This document shows positions 8,862 through 19,913 of a DNA stretch of 64,000 nt, in pieces (the first letter of the stretch is position 1; each line of letters starts with the position of its first letter). The stretch comes from Pythium myriotylum (Eukaryota; Oomycota; Peronosporomycetes; Pythiales; Pythiaceae), in contig JALJCQ010000028.1 in the NCBI GenBank assembly GCA_023091665.1, positions 372,001 through 436,000 of the forward strand, read 5' to 3'. A program made the position numbers and the translations under genes. The notes below the pieces were generated by a model that did no database searches, was not told where the DNA came from, and was given only the letters and a program-made list of their open reading frames with translations.

Positions 8862-9761
8862 TCTCGTCTACGCGCTTATTGTGGTCGACGGGACCGGGAA
8901 CTTGTGCTGGTGTCACAGCAGGAGAACCCAGTTACCGCCGTTCCTCCGTCCCAGGGGTCTGGGTGAAAGGATCCCACCCATTGTTTCAAATGCTGTCGTA
9001 CAGTCTCGCAACGTGACGGCAACGGCGGAACTGACTGATGTCAAGGCCTCACTATAGCGAAGTGCGGACTAATCTTCCGAGAACTGCAATGTCCGCGCTG
9101 CGTGGAAAAGGCACACATGTTGCAAATTGTCGCTTAGTTGACTGATAGCCTAAGCTATTCTGAGTTTTGGATCTCTATTCCATTGTTGAAGACCGTCTTC
9201 ATCTGGTCGCCATCGCGCTGAAGCTGCCAGTGTCTAGATGGGGAGTCGTGGCTGTTCGCATGTGGCGGTCAGTGTCTTGGATGTTGGTCGAATCTGGCGA
9301 AGAGTGGATGGATGTCAGTTCCAGTACGGAGTACCAATAACCTCAACGAAGACTATTGCTATTATAAGAAACGTCATCACTGCGACATGGTGTATCGTCG
9401 CAAGCCCGTTCTCTTAATCAAGATCAGACCCATTTTTGGAGCCGTCACTCAAGTGGCCAAGAAGTAAACGGCAAAGCATCACTAGCACCAACCTGGGAAG
9501 TGTTAGCTGCGGAGGGGAACTCTCGACCCTGCGAACCTCAAGGCCGATGAGAAAAAAGCACCTGCAGCTCAACCCACTACACCCCACGTCCGAATCAAAA
9601 GCGTTTACTATAGCCACGTTCAATGAGACTCATCCTTCTGGATAAAGTCGGGCCATTTCATCTAGAGTATCCATACATTCGACTGAAACTTGGTCTTTTT
9701 GGACCTGATTGAAGTCGACCCAATGAGGTACGGGGGCTAGTTTGGGCTTCGTGACTAACGA

Positions 9762-9790
9762 AGCACGGCTCACGAATCGTGAGCCGTGCT
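9762..9790. repeat. Perfect palindrome, 14-bp arms
   Basis: AGCACGGCTCACGA, one A, then its exact reverse complement. Arms this long with a one-base spacer are not expected by chance in 64 kb. Confidence 0.9.
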
Positions 9791-10201
9791 GGAAGCTCGA
9801 GGGTTTTCAGCACCACCTGTCATCCGAATACTCTAGACATGATAGACTGTCTACGTCTGCGTTTCTCGAACTGTCTGGGATTCATTCTAGTTCAAGCTTC
9901 CTTGCGACGGGAGCATTAGAAAGTGGTTTTACCGCGCGTCCTCATTTGATCTGTATCGATATATATGTCGAGTAAGCCCTAAGGGGTGCTTCGGAATCCA
10001 CTCCACGCCGTGCAATCGGTGTCTGTGTGAACATCACCTCGAAAGCGTAGAATGTGACAGACGCACCTTTAGATATGTCTGCGACTTCCAAGAGGACCGG
10101 ACTAACACTCGTCGTCATTTTATCCTGACACAAAATCATCAATCGCTAGAACCAACAGGAACCCTGCGTATTGAGAACAAGTTACGTGCAACTAAATGAC
10201 G

Positions 10202-10231
10202 GACATCCCACTTCCGCTAACGTGGGATGTC
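10202..10231. repeat. Hairpin, 10-bp arms
   Basis: GACATCCCAC and its exact reverse complement GTGGGATGTC are separated by 10 bases. No gene adjoins it. Confidence 0.7.
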
Positions 10232-11304
10232 TTTTCTGAGACGCGCGTACCTGCGACCTGTGGTTGCGCCATTCGACTTTCCAATTGCGACCACGAACTA
10301 TAATACCATTCGATTCCCTGAAGATTCTCTCAGCTTTTCCCAGAGAGGCCTCCGAGCGACCCCGGCCGCTCGCGGGCCACGTGAACCGCTCGTTTTGCGA
10401 CAATCACGCTCGTAACGGTGCGGATTCAGAACGACACAGCTGATGTTCTAGTGGTGGCTCACGCAAGGAAGGCCTGGGAGGAAAGAGAAGGCGTGGAAGA
10501 CACGCCTGGTGACGTGGTGGCTCGCGTAAGGGCATGGACGAGCGTAGATATGGGCTACTGCCGCTTCGTAGATCACCGAAGGACGGGGTGAGGAACGTTT
10601 GGCGATCAACTGCTCCATTCAACTAAAGCAACGAAGCCTGGAGAGGGACTTGGTGCTCCTGCGACAACAAACCCTGAACAACCACGAGACGTGAAACAGC
10701 AAAAACTGAGTAGATCGGCACGTGTAAGGCTATCGGAACACTAGAGAAGACGCCTGAAAGAGAGCGACCACCATCGGGTTCGAGCTCAGTTCCCTCAGGG
10801 CAAAGCTCGCTTCCACTGAAACAAAAAAAGCATTCAGAAAAAGGTGCAGCCCTGAACAAGGTGCTACACCCGGCTACAGGGTTCATTGATTGCGATACAA
10901 TAGACCACACGTGCAAAGGCAAAGGTTGTGCCGTTGATACTATGCTACCTTGATGTACTCGCAGAAAATCATCGCGAGACGGAACCTGTCGTCAGCTCGT
11001 GATCAAAACAAATCTTTGCTCAACTCTACTGCACAACAGCAGGTAAGGATCTAGCCTTCAAAAAATGAACACCAGTACAAAACATTCGGATTTTCCGTAG
11101 ACATTCGCGCTCCCCGTCGCACAAATGATCCCCTGAGCGAGAATTCGAGCTACATCTAGTCTTGGTATGACGAAGAGAACGCCTCTTGCGTTTGCTATCT
11201 GGTTAAATTTGCCTCTCCGCATTCTCTACAAGCAGTGTCTCCGTCTACCACCCACGAGAATCGAATCGCCCAACCGATTAAAGTGATGAAAGAATTTCCA
11301 GCAA

Positions 11305-11575
11305 AAAATGCATTATCGTAGCTCTACTACGGATTCGTGAGTAGAGCACGACCGCTTTAGACGTGGCCCGAAAACAATAAAACCGCCTGCGTCGTGCACA
11401 GTGGGCAAGTAAATACCCTAGTTCAACAATGGCTTGCGGGCGCCAGAGACCGATCCAGAGACGGGCTCCGTGGCTCCGAGTTCGGGCTCCACGTGAACGT
11501 CACACACTCTGGCTTCTTGGCACACTCGTCGCAGCACTCGGCCGGGGTCTTGACATTCGTGCCACAAATTTTCAG
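11305..11575 (-). pseudogene. Truncated PAN-domain pseudogene
   Basis: The minus strand matches the 3' half and 3' flank of the one-PAN gene at 13835: the CC..ECA..SECVTFTWSPNS segment, then the tail ending in a stop, then about 120 bp of 3' flank (ACTTGCCCACT..GGTCGTGCTCTACTCAC..AATGCATTTT). The part encoding the YGG/NGM-CDLQ segment is missing. In the intact paralog the two ends of the missing piece both carry CTCGG, as expected of a deletion between short direct repeats. The 5' half with the signal peptide is absent. Confidence 0.8.
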
Positions 11576-13834
11576 TGAGGACTAATCATCTGGGATCTAT
11601 TAATAATAATACCAGCGTCTATGGCGTACGAAAGGGGCACGATTGTCGCCGATTGTGACTTAGTTGGTTCGAGTCCAATAGGACTTGCTGCAGTGTTTTC
11701 ATGTGGAAGGTCACCTTCATCTGGTCGACATCGTCTTTGTTCCACGTGCCTGCCAGTGCCTGGATGGGAATGTTCGCTCTTCCCATTCATTTACGGGGAA
11801 CGTAATCGCTGGAAGTGCGAACAAACGTGGATTGTCTCCCAATCTTTTGGACCAAGTAGTCCTCCCACTTGCGACACTGCATCGTCTCATCGAACTCGAA
11901 GTCCACTGGGTACTGGTTGCGCACCAGTCACGGCGAGAGTCGTGGGATGAGTATTTACGCTCCCCCACTCTTCGTGGTCAAGAGTAATCAAACGCGAGGT
12001 TTGAGCTCGTGGAGTGCGTTACCCACGTTCTCCTACTATGTAGTGGCGCCTTCGCCATGGGAATGCATAGACAGCAATCGTGGCACGCTAAGCTTGTACC
12101 CCATCAATTCTGGAGGTGATGCCGAGCTTATCAGCTGCCCTGTTTCGTCACGCTACAGAAAACAAGTCTGATGTGACCAAACCAGACTTGTTCTTCTGTG
12201 CAGTGCCGGGTCATTTGTGATCATTGTGTGCAGCAGAATCTGCTCAAAGTTTTGAATCTCACATCTTTTGGCACTGCCGGCATTGGTTGATAAACTGATA
12301 AACTGGTTTATTAGTCAAATTGCCGGCATTGGTCGATAAACTGATAAACTGGTTTATTAGTCAAATTTGGTTGGCGATAGTTTTTTCTGCTCCGAGTTGA
12401 AGATGCATAAGTTGTAGACGCATATTTTGCACAAATTAATCCAAGCGTCCAATCACATGAACACTTTGCAGCATGCCGCAAATGGGAATCGAGCAACACC
12501 AAGTAAAAGTAAACTGGGCAGATAAGTCGGTGGTGCCTTTTCGTAGCTTGAATGTTGACTTAAGCAATCAGGGTGTCTGTGCCTCATGTATAGCAGTTTC
12601 TTGCGCGGGATCCCGATCTACATGGAAGTGCGACCACGAGCCATGCCAAGAGCCGCCCTGATTTTGAAAGAGTTATAATGAGAGCTTGTACTATCAAAGA
12701 AATTCAAGTCAGAATAGGTGTGTTTTGTACAATTCCATTCACAGGGTCAACGTAGCCGATGCGAATTGTCTTGTCTGACTGTAAGGACAGCATCCCACAA
12801 TGGGAAAAATCTGGTTGCTAACGGCGAGTCTCCCATGGGTGGTAGTCCTGGGTCCCGACTGAGGCATTTTCTTCGTAGTTTTCTTATCAATGCCACGAAA
12901 ACAACCAACTTGAGTGTACCGAATGACTGTTATGCTCAGAGAAAAGAGTCTTCATCCTAACAGGATGACTCCTGTCCCTCACGGCTGAACCATTGAAGAA
13001 GCTTTCAGTTTGGTATCGGGATGTTGTAAGCAGAGCTAACAGGAAGCAAACGAACGGCACTGTCGATTCCACTGATTAGTAGTGGCGGCAGGAGGTCGTG
13101 GTGTCGCCGTGTGTCGCACTCCCCAGCACGAATAACCCAATATTTGACTGCTACGGCTTGGCCTAGCTCTTGGAGGCGTACGTACGTGCCAACCACCAAC
13201 TTCATCAGTTTTTGCGACGCGATGAAGTGCATTGTCGCCGTTGATGGCATCAATTCCTTGGTCAATCGGAACTCGATTTACATCTGTTCAGCTCATTGAC
13301 ACCAGTATCTATTTCACTTCCCTTGCTGGACTCCGATTGAAGGGTTTGTGCTGGGAGTTCGGGCAAACCGTGGACAATGGAAATCAAGTGGTGTCACATA
13401 AATGTAGCGCACGTGCCCGTCCTGGCCATGCGAAATATTTTCGAGCAGCAAGTGAATGCTATCTAGACTGGGGGATGGTGATCGAATCTTGGAATTTCTT
13501 TGGGTTGCTAATCGCCTCAACTCGTTCAGTACTGCAAATCGGTAACAATGTCCTTTCCGCACACCACAGCGGTTGCACTTCTCAGAAGATTAGTAGTCGA
13601 CCACAGATCCCCGTTCTGCAGCATAACGAATCGAGCTGAGGTGGCTTCGTCGTTTGCGTGCCGTCACCACGTCGCAAAGACCCATGGCACTTGTCCGGTG
13701 TGGGGCCTCCAATCCGATGTGTCGAGTTCTACCTCATATTCGAAGCTTGAACCCTATTAATGTGAGGCTGGGCTGAAGGATAATCGCAACCAAGCAGTGA
13801 CAAAGTTCACACTCCACGTCTGCCTTTCAACACG
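11576..13834. other. Long intergenic region
   Basis: No gene supported. Contains an inverted repeat at 12155-12199 (16- and 17-bp arms, ACAGAAAACAAGTCTG against its complement with one inserted base) and the tandem repeat at 12275-12366. Confidence 0.4.
12275..12366. repeat. Two-unit 46-bp tandem repeat
   Basis: Units 12275-12320 and 12321-12366 differ at one base (GGTTGATAA versus GGTCGATAA). Each contains an internal GATAAACT / AACTGGTTTATTAG half-palindrome. Confidence 0.9.
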
Positions 13835-14158
13835 ATGGCCAACATTCGATCAATCATTCTCGCCGCGACCACGATCGCATCGATCGTCACCTATACTGCC
13901 GCAGATCACAACGCCACTGCAACGTGTGGTCCTCTCCAGAACGACGTCGCCTACACCGGTACATACCTCGACCACATCCGCGGCGTCAAGATCCCGGCCG
14001 AGTGCTGCGACGAGTGTGCCAAGAAGTCAGAGTGTGTGACGTTCACGTGGAGCCCGAACTCGGCGTGCAACGGTATGTGTGACCTGCAGCAGTCGCTCGG
14101 AGCCACGGAGCCTATCCCTGGCTTGGTCTCTGGTGCTCGCAAGCCATTGTCGAACTAG
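13835..14158 (+). CDS. Secreted single-PAN-domain protein
   Basis: 107 aa. Signal peptide about 1-22 (MANIRSIILAATTIASIVTY, then TAA). One PAN/Apple unit starts at C31 with CGPLQNDVAYTGTYLDHIRG, AECCDECAKK and a modified CNGMCDLQ motif in place of YGGYCDLQ. The N-terminus is alignable with the two-PAN protein at 8791, so this is a one-unit relative. It is transcribed opposite to the other PAN genes, and its 3' half was the source, or shares the source, of the pseudogene at 11305-11575. No strong initiator match was found upstream. Confidence 0.85.
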   Translation: MANIRSIILAATTIASIVTYTAADHNATATCGPLQNDVAYTGTYLDHIRGVKIPAECCDECAKKSECVTFTWSPNSACNGMCDLQQSLGATEPIPGLVSGARKPLSN

Positions 14159-14584
14159 AGCATTTACTTGCCCACTTTGCACGAAGTAGGCGGGTTTATT
14201 TCTTCTGGATATATCGGAGCGGTCGTGCTCTACTCACTAATTCGTAGTTTGCGTGTGAGGAGCTGCGGGAATGCATTTTGAATTGAAAAATACTTTAACC
14301 CTTCGTAACTGGATGTCGAGTGACCCAAAACCCTTCTGTGTGAATTTGATTCACCAACTGTGAGTGAGACCCACTCACGCCAACATGGCTCTTCCTCAGA
14401 GCGCGTCAAGGCCCCACAAGAGTTCTCGTCCAATGAGTCACACAGGAATTCTTTAACCTGATAAATCGATGATCGTGAATCTCAACGGAGACCCTTCGAG
14501 ACACTCGAGTTGCGTTCATAACTTGGAGGCCGCCTCAACACCAAATCCCTGGAGACAAAAAAATTGTCCAAGTATTTGCTTTGA
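14159..14584. other. Intergenic region
   Basis: The first 120 bp are the 3' flank shared with the PAN pseudogene at 11.3 kb. Nothing else is supported. Confidence 0.4.
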
Positions 14585-14974
14585 TCATGAACTAACTTGA
14601 CGCTCCGACTCGTGGAGACTCTCTGGTAGTACATCAAGGTGACGGGGCATTACTTCGCGTTGGCGTCGTATCCACATTTCTCGCGTGTACGGAACCTTGC
14701 GACCGCCGACCATGGCTACTGATACCCGCGTATGGCGGTACATTGCTGGGATTTGCACCGGCGGCACGGCCATCTTCCTCAGTCCAATGAAGCTGAACCC
14801 GAAATACTTGGCCGGGTGTGTTTTGCGAATGTGTTGCTTGAGTTCCAGCACATCTTCTGGTAGGACTTGTGCATCTGCTTGCGAACGATGAGGTGGGCTG
14901 AGAAGATGGTGGTCATGGGGTGCCAGTGAGAAGGTCGGGTCGCCGTGGGCGACATACATCACCGTCGCCATCAT
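14585..14974 (-). CDS. Small conserved protein, family of four, divergent member
   Basis: 129 aa from the ATG at 14974; an in-frame ATG at 15109 would place the initiator inside the CDS, so the shorter start is chosen. It keeps the family core (IRKTHPAKYFGFSF, LRKMAVPPVQIPAMYR, VGGRKVPYTREMW). The N-terminus is longer and His/Pro-rich, and the C-terminal IHEDTxYD signature is replaced by an unrelated ending (PESLHESERQVSS). It is the most diverged of the four and may have a different role or be decaying. Function unknown. Confidence 0.65.
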   Translation of the reverse strand: MMATVMYVAHGDPTFSLAPHDHHLLSPPHRSQADAQVLPEDVLELKQHIRKTHPAKYFGFSFIGLRKMAVPPVQIPAMYRHTRVSVAMVGGRKVPYTREMWIRRQREVMPRHLDVLPESLHESERQVSS

Positions 14975-15020
14975 ATTTCTCTTTGGTGTGTGTGTGAAAG
15001 AGCTTGTGCACTTCGAGGTT

Positions 15021-15036
15021 AAATTAGAAAATGAGC
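15021..15036 (-). promoter_or_regulatory. Oomycete initiator of small gene
   Basis: The minus strand reads GCTCATTTTCTAATTT, matching the oomycete Inr consensus 47-62 bp upstream of the ATG at 14974. It supports both expression and the start choice. Confidence 0.65.
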
Positions 15037-15498
15037 ACGACCCACCGTTTCGTGAGATTCTGGAACGAATCAACCCACGACCATCGCGTCCGATGGGTGC
15101 CAGCGACATGCGATCTTGATCCTGGTCTCATGGGTACGACACGGATGAGAATGGAATTTTCTCGCGAATGGTTCGAGAAAATGCTTGAAATGAGTCTTGT
15201 TAATTGGTCAAAATTCGCTCTCGACCAATATTCTTGATGTCCAAGTTGAAGATTCAAGTTGAGGAAACATAGCCACCGGCTCACCAGCTTCTGCACGCTG
15301 TGCGACTTACTGTATCGACTGAGACACTGTCTAGGATTCGAGCTCACCCTTCGAGACGTGGAGCAGTTGGAGAAAGCTGGGCGACGGATCCTCATTCAGA
15401 TTCGTCGTCCTCGGCTCGGATGGGCGTTTGACGTTCATCCGGGGAAACTGGTGGCCGTGCGGAGAACCAGTAGGTTTCACCAGGTCCTCCTTGCTCGG
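15037..15498. other. Intergenic region
   Basis: No gene supported between two members of the small protein family. Confidence 0.35.
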
Positions 15499-15870
15499 TC
15501 AATCGTACGGGGTGTCCTCATGGATGCAGTCAAGCTGTCGTCGTCGCAGACCGAGCTTTGCTCTGTTCCACATGTCCCGCGTATACGGGACCTCGTGACC
15601 AGCTACGAGAAGGGTTTTCACACGTGAACTCCGATACATCCGAGGCACTTGGACGGGGGGCACAGCGACTTTTTTCATGTGTATGAGGCTGAAGGCAAAG
15701 AACTTGGCCGGGTGGTGTTGATTGATGAGGAGCTTGAGCAGGAGAGCTTCTTGGGGGAACTGCTCATTTGACGGGGCTTTCTTCTCTGCGACGTGCCGAG
15801 AAACTCGTGAACATCGGTAGGTGGGGGAGAGCAGAGCCGAGCGTCTCTGCGACGCATGGATCGCAAGCAT
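15499..15870 (-). CDS. Small conserved protein, family of four, member 3
   Basis: 123 aa from the ATG at 15870, which gives the family start MLAIHASQRRSALLSP. Upstream in-frame codons to 16017 have no counterpart in paralogs. The core reads HHPAKFFAFSLIHMKKVAVPP, VQVPRMYR, VAGHEVPYTRDMW, and the end is IHEDTPYD. It is closest to the member at 5085. The N-terminal 20 residues are Arg/Ser-rich with no acidic residue, a possible mitochondrial presequence. Function not recognised. Confidence 0.7.
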   Translation of the reverse strand: MLAIHASQRRSALLSPTYRCSRVSRHVAEKKAPSNEQFPQEALLLKLLINQHHPAKFFAFSLIHMKKVAVPPVQVPRMYRSSRVKTLLVAGHEVPYTRDMWNRAKLGLRRRQLDCIHEDTPYD

Positions 15871-16426
15871 GCTGGCGCTGGTGTTGTGCTTGATGTCAAA
15901 AGGATTCTGAGACGAGAGCAAACGAAAAGGGGGCTCGATCTGTTGCCGGCGAAGTGTCTGGTTGGTGCATAGCAACGTTGTGCCGAACACACAGAACCTC
16001 TTCCCACCACAACCCACCGATTAACCAATCGAGTCTCTCGTCGTAGTTCCCCTCGGCAGGTGATTGGGCGGTGGTGGGTCGCAAGGCGCACGGGAAACGC
16101 GCATGAGCCTTCAACTTGCAGAAGGCAAAGTCTCAGCGAAGAGCCACGCCGTTGTCGCCATCGTCACTTACCACCCAGCGAGGTAGCAAGACCTGAAGAA
16201 TGGAATTTGCATTTTTTCAACGACACTACCATTCGTTGACTACAACTCGATTCTCCGGGCTCGAAGCTTTGGGTCTGATGGTTGTGGCTGGCACATTCCT
16301 GCCACCCGTGGAGCTGACGGGAGATAATGGGTGCTGATCGTGAGTGTCCCATGGGTGGGAGTTTTGCAGCTTGCGTAAGGGAGATTCTCCTGGTTGTTTT
16401 ATAGGCGGTAAACCATGGGAGACTCG
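15871..16426. other. Intergenic region
   Basis: No gene supported. Lies between two family members. Confidence 0.35.
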
Positions 16427-16798
16427 TCAATCGTACGTGATGTACTCGTGGATGCGGTCCAAACGGCGTCGTACGACACGGCGCTTTGACTTGTTCCACA
16501 TGTCGCGCGTGTATGGCACTTGGTGGCCGCCCACGAGGATCGACTTGGTGAGTGAGCTGCGGTATGAAGGCGGGATCTCCACAGGCGGCATGGCGGTCTT
16601 CCGCATGTGTGAAAGGCTGAACGCGTAGAGCTTGGTAGGCTGCTTCTTGCAGATCAACTGCTTGAGTTGCAGAGCCTCGTCAGGTAGCTCCACGGTGATG
16701 GGCTTCGCCCTTGCGTCGGTGAGTGAGCGAATCTTCTTGACCTCGGCAGAGGCTGCAAGCATCGGCGGGCGAGAGCGGAGAACGTGGATGTTGAGCAT
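16427..16798 (-). CDS. Small conserved protein, family of four, member 4
   Basis: 123 aa, starting MLNIHVLRSRPPMLAAS, alignable from the first residue with members 1 and 3. The core is KQPTKLYAFSLSHMRKTAMPP, VEIPPSYR, LVGGHQVPYTRDMW, and the end is IHEYITYD. The HPAK motif is changed to QPTK, so the His is not invariant. A possible initiator (GCTCACTTCGCATC, minus strand, near 16858-16871) lies about 60 bp upstream. Function not recognised. Confidence 0.7.
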   Translation of the reverse strand: MLNIHVLRSRPPMLAASAEVKKIRSLTDARAKPITVELPDEALQLKQLICKKQPTKLYAFSLSHMRKTAMPPVEIPPSYRSSLTKSILVGGHQVPYTRDMWNKSKRRVVRRRLDRIHEYITYD

Positions 16799-17146
16799 CG
16801 CCAGACGGATTGGCTGCAGTTAAAGATTGGTGTGGTCGGTTGTGCGGGCTTGAGCGAGATGCGAAGTGAGCGAGCAAGTGCGCGTGCGACTCCAGCAAAT
16901 TCTGAAGCCATGCGTTTCTTTCTTCTTCATCCTGCGACACGTTGAAGAAAAATTAATCCAATTGAGGGCTGCGTCGATATATTTGAGGATTTCGATTGGT
17001 TAATCGCTCAGAGCCTACACTTGAAGTTTGCGATAACTGCCCAACACGCAGAAACTGCAAAGGGGCGGTTGGGGGGGGGGGGGGTAATAAGGGACGGAAT
17101 AATGTGGTCCCAGGCTAATAACATTCCGGTATATTTTCTTTCAAAT

Positions 17147-17191
17147 GAGGCTTCTTCAACTAGCTACGGATTAGCTGGTTGAAGAAGCCTC
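17147..17191. repeat. Hairpin, 19-bp arms
   Basis: Arms 17147-17165 and 17173-17191 match at 18 of 19 positions with a 7-bp loop. Confidence 0.85.
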
Positions 17192-17459
17192 CTGGTGCTT
17201 GGAGTCCATTGACTCCCAGCTTCAAGGACAGCAATGCCGCGTCACGCGCGATTGTGAAAGGTCCTGACACTTTTTCCGTGAATCGCACGTGATTCTTGTT
17301 GGTTTTCTCCCCCAACCCATGGATTCATTGAAGGAAGCTAGGATCCATTCAATTTTTATTTCGCGTGTTCGAGCTTCGCCTCGCAGAACGCTGATCGTCC
17401 GCGATGGCTGGCGATCTCAAGCCAGGCAGGTTGGCTCCCAGGTGGCACTTGCGACCACC

Positions 17460-17486
17460 GTGAATCTGGTCCCGGACCAGATTCAC
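17460..17486. repeat. Perfect palindrome, 13-bp arms
   Basis: GTGAATCTGGTCC, one C, then its exact reverse complement. Confidence 0.9.
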
Positions 17487-18698
17487 ACTTCTTCAAGGTA
17501 GTGACAGTTAAGTTCGCATTGAGTTTCCCGCCAGGTTGCATTTCACCAATGCTTCTTCGAAGTTCCTGGCTCAAATTCTGGAGCGTTCGTTGGAGCTGTG
17601 GATGATTGATTACCCAGAAAAGCCCCCTGCGCGCAAGCTGCCACCAACCGTTGAAGGCAACAATTGGTGAGTGGCTCACGATGGCATCCATCGTTTCGAT
17701 GATGTGTCAATGGATGAGGTCTCATCAGCGAACTTCGCTGATTTCCAATCCCCCACAGCGGTTCCATTACAGCGAACGCCGTTCGGTGAGGCAAACAATG
17801 CGACGGGCCTTGGACAAGAGCGTCGTTCCAAGCTGCGGGAAACTCGGTACTGTACGTCTAAGTTCGTCTATCTCTCCTGCTCTCTCTGCCACGGACGGCG
17901 AAGTTTCCAGATTTCCATGCCTCGTTTCCGTCCCGATCATCCAGATCACCAAGTGTTCCTCGTCAATAGAAGAGAAGACACACATACCGTACTTTACACG
18001 AGGGAATGTGTTCACTCTTGGGCTCATGGCAGCTGGAGATGTGAGCACCCAAGGTGTTGAGTACGCGTCTGCTTCGCACTGTCTAAGTACGTTACTCGAC
18101 CCCCGCAGCAGACAGCAAGGCGTCATCATGTCCTCTGTTCAATACATGGCTCAATGACTCTAGAGAGACACGAGGTTATCACACCACGCGTAGGTACAAT
18201 GGGTGCTGTCGTCACTGAGCCAGTGATGCAGTATCCGGTCTGTGACGAAATGATGCCTGCGGTTGCTGATCTCCATGGGCTGTCGTGTCAGACGTGAAGG
18301 AGGTCTTGCACGTAAAGAGACGACAGGCCCATGGAAGAATCGTCGCGCCGGGACAAAGGGACGAGGAAGCAGACGCCTTCCGGGCATTTCATGCTGTGAC
18401 GCTGTTGCAATAGAGGCTCAGATGCTGCAATTCCCACTTCATAATCCTCCCCCAACTTGTGCAAAACGAAACCTCCTCTTCCTGTCATCATTTTCTCGAT
18501 GCCTGTCCACCGGTCCAGCACCTTCTGGTTACTAGATGGACCATCTCTCGGCCAACTGGAGGCCACAGTGGTACGAATCTGGGCCCTGGAAACGGACTTA
18601 TCCATTGCGTGCGCGCAACTGAGCCTCGTGCGCACAACGTGGTTGGTTCACTTCCCACATCACTCGGCAACTCGCCCAACAGCTCACACCGTTGCACG

Positions 18699-19913
18699 AT
18701 GCCGCCAGCGCTGTTCGCGAGTCCGTTCCCGCGGCTCGACCTCACGATCGACGAGAAGGAGCAGCTCCACAGCACGGCGAACGAACTCATCGGCGAGGTG
18801 CAGACGCTCTACGAGAGCTATCTATGGGAAGACAAGTCAACCATCGACGCAGCTCGGTGGGCCCCCGTGCGTGAGCGCGAGAATGTACGCGTGTACCATG
18901 ACCGACGCCCAGGCGCCGGCACAGGCAACAAGGACATGCACTTGCTCCTGACGGTCGGCTCCGTGCTGGGCAATCTCAATGATGCGATGTACGGGGTACT
19001 CAACCACACAACTGAAGATATGCGAATCAAGACAGCGTACGTGCAGGACACGTTGCTGGACAGCGCTGTGCTCGAGACGATTCAGGAGCCGACGTTGGAC
19101 CACCCGTTCCAGTCAATGACGGTGCGGTGGTTCGTCAAGGGCGTGCCACTCCACGTGCGTCTCATGTCTAAGCACAGAGACAACGTATACCTCGAGGCCA
19201 CGGGCATCCGACCGCTCTCGAATGGAGAGGCCGTCGGGTACCACCTCATGCACTCGATCTCGTTCGAACGCACACCCAACTTGCCCATCTACGACCGTTT
19301 CAACATGTCGATTTGCACACTGTGGCGCCAGGTCTCGGACCAGCACGTGCAAGCGTTCATGACCTGTTACGTCGAGATCAAAGAGTCGTTCGCCGTGCCT
19401 ATGGTGGTCAAGTCGACTGCCGATGCGCTCGTGTCGATCTGGAAGGTCATCGAGTGCGCACAGGCCAAGAAGCTCGCGTACCTGGTGCAGCACAAAGCCG
19501 ACTTTATTCAACAGCAGGAGACAGTACGTGGGAGTGCGATCGAGGACGGCTGCGCAGTCTGCGGCTCGCAGTCTCGGTCGGCTCGCCAGGGTGTCAAGTC
19601 GCAGTGTGCGATCTGTGGCAAGAACACATGCAAGAAATGTCGGATCAAGCGCGAGCTCAGCTTCTTCGCACCTGATCGCCAGTTGCTCAAGCACTCGATG
19701 CGGTTCTGCCTCTCGTGTCTCACGTCGGCGAATCGCCTGGACGCGGCTGCCGTGGCGCAAGACGAAGTTCCTGGCGCACGGAGGAGTGGAGGCTTGAGCG
19801 TGCGATCCAAACTAAGCGAGACCATGTCTGTGTCGTCCAAGGACTCGTTCCCGACCACACGAGGAGGCAAGTCCTCGGTGAGCTCGGCGTCCAGTGCAGG
19901 TCTATTATTGTGA
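18699..19913 (+). CDS. START-like / FYVE-like protein
   Basis: 404 aa from the ATG at 18699, giving the family start MPPALFASPF; the frame is open 80 codons further upstream but that part has no family similarity. The START-like blocks are DRRPGAGTGNKDM (68-80) and RWFVKGVPLHVR (143-154). Finger cysteines are C285, C288, C303, C306, C311, C314, C337 and C340. The signature LWRQVSD (208-214) and a longer linker before the finger group it with the genes at 21211 and 26680 and the copy at 23346. The Ser-rich tail ends SSASSAGLLL. It starts the main array. Confidence 0.88.
   Translation: MPPALFASPFPRLDLTIDEKEQLHSTANELIGEVQTLYESYLWEDKSTIDAARWAPVRERENVRVYHDRRPGAGTGNKDMHLLLTVGSVLGNLNDAMYGVLNHTTEDMRIKTAYVQDTLLDSAVLETIQEPTLDHPFQSMTVRWFVKGVPLHVRLMSKHRDNVYLEATGIRPLSNGEAVGYHLMHSISFERTPNLPIYDRFNMSICTLWRQVSDQHVQAFMTCYVEIKESFAVPMVVKSTADALVSIWKVIECAQAKKLAYLVQHKADFIQQQETVRGSAIEDGCAVCGSQSRSARQGVKSQCAICGKNTCKKCRIKRELSFFAPDRQLLKHSMRFCLSCLTSANRLDAAAVAQDEVPGARRSGGLSVRSKLSETMSVSSKDSFPTTRGGKSSVSSASSAGLLL

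Larger units (their letters stand above)
8862..11304. other. Long intergenic region with small palindromes
   Basis: No gene supported over about 2.4 kb; open frames here are short and family-less. It contains a perfect 14-bp-arm palindrome (9762-9790, one-base spacer) and a 10-bp-arm hairpin (10202-10231). Confidence 0.45.
16880..18698. other. Intergenic region with palindromes and poly-G
   Basis: No gene supported; a 183-codon open frame near 17.6-18.2 kb has no family signature and is within chance expectation. Contains a run of 14 G at 17071-17084, a 19-bp-arm hairpin (17147-17191, 18 of 19 matches), a perfect 13-bp palindrome (17460-17486), and one GTACTGTAC dyad (17847-17855). Confidence 0.4.

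Noticed and set aside
8156..9016. 286-codon open frame on the + strand over the two-PAN gene
   Set aside because: It is antisense to the PAN gene, its length comes from the 234-bp duplication and GC-rich codons, and it has no domain. The minus frame has a signal peptide, conserved cysteines and an initiator.
12275..12366. CRISPR-like array
   Set aside because: Only two adjacent units without spacers, in a eukaryotic genome; a plain tandem repeat.
17071..17084. Run of 14 G as a possible regulatory quadruplex
   Set aside because: A single mononucleotide run with no neighbouring gene or further G-tracts; most simply slippage or a sequencing-prone tract.
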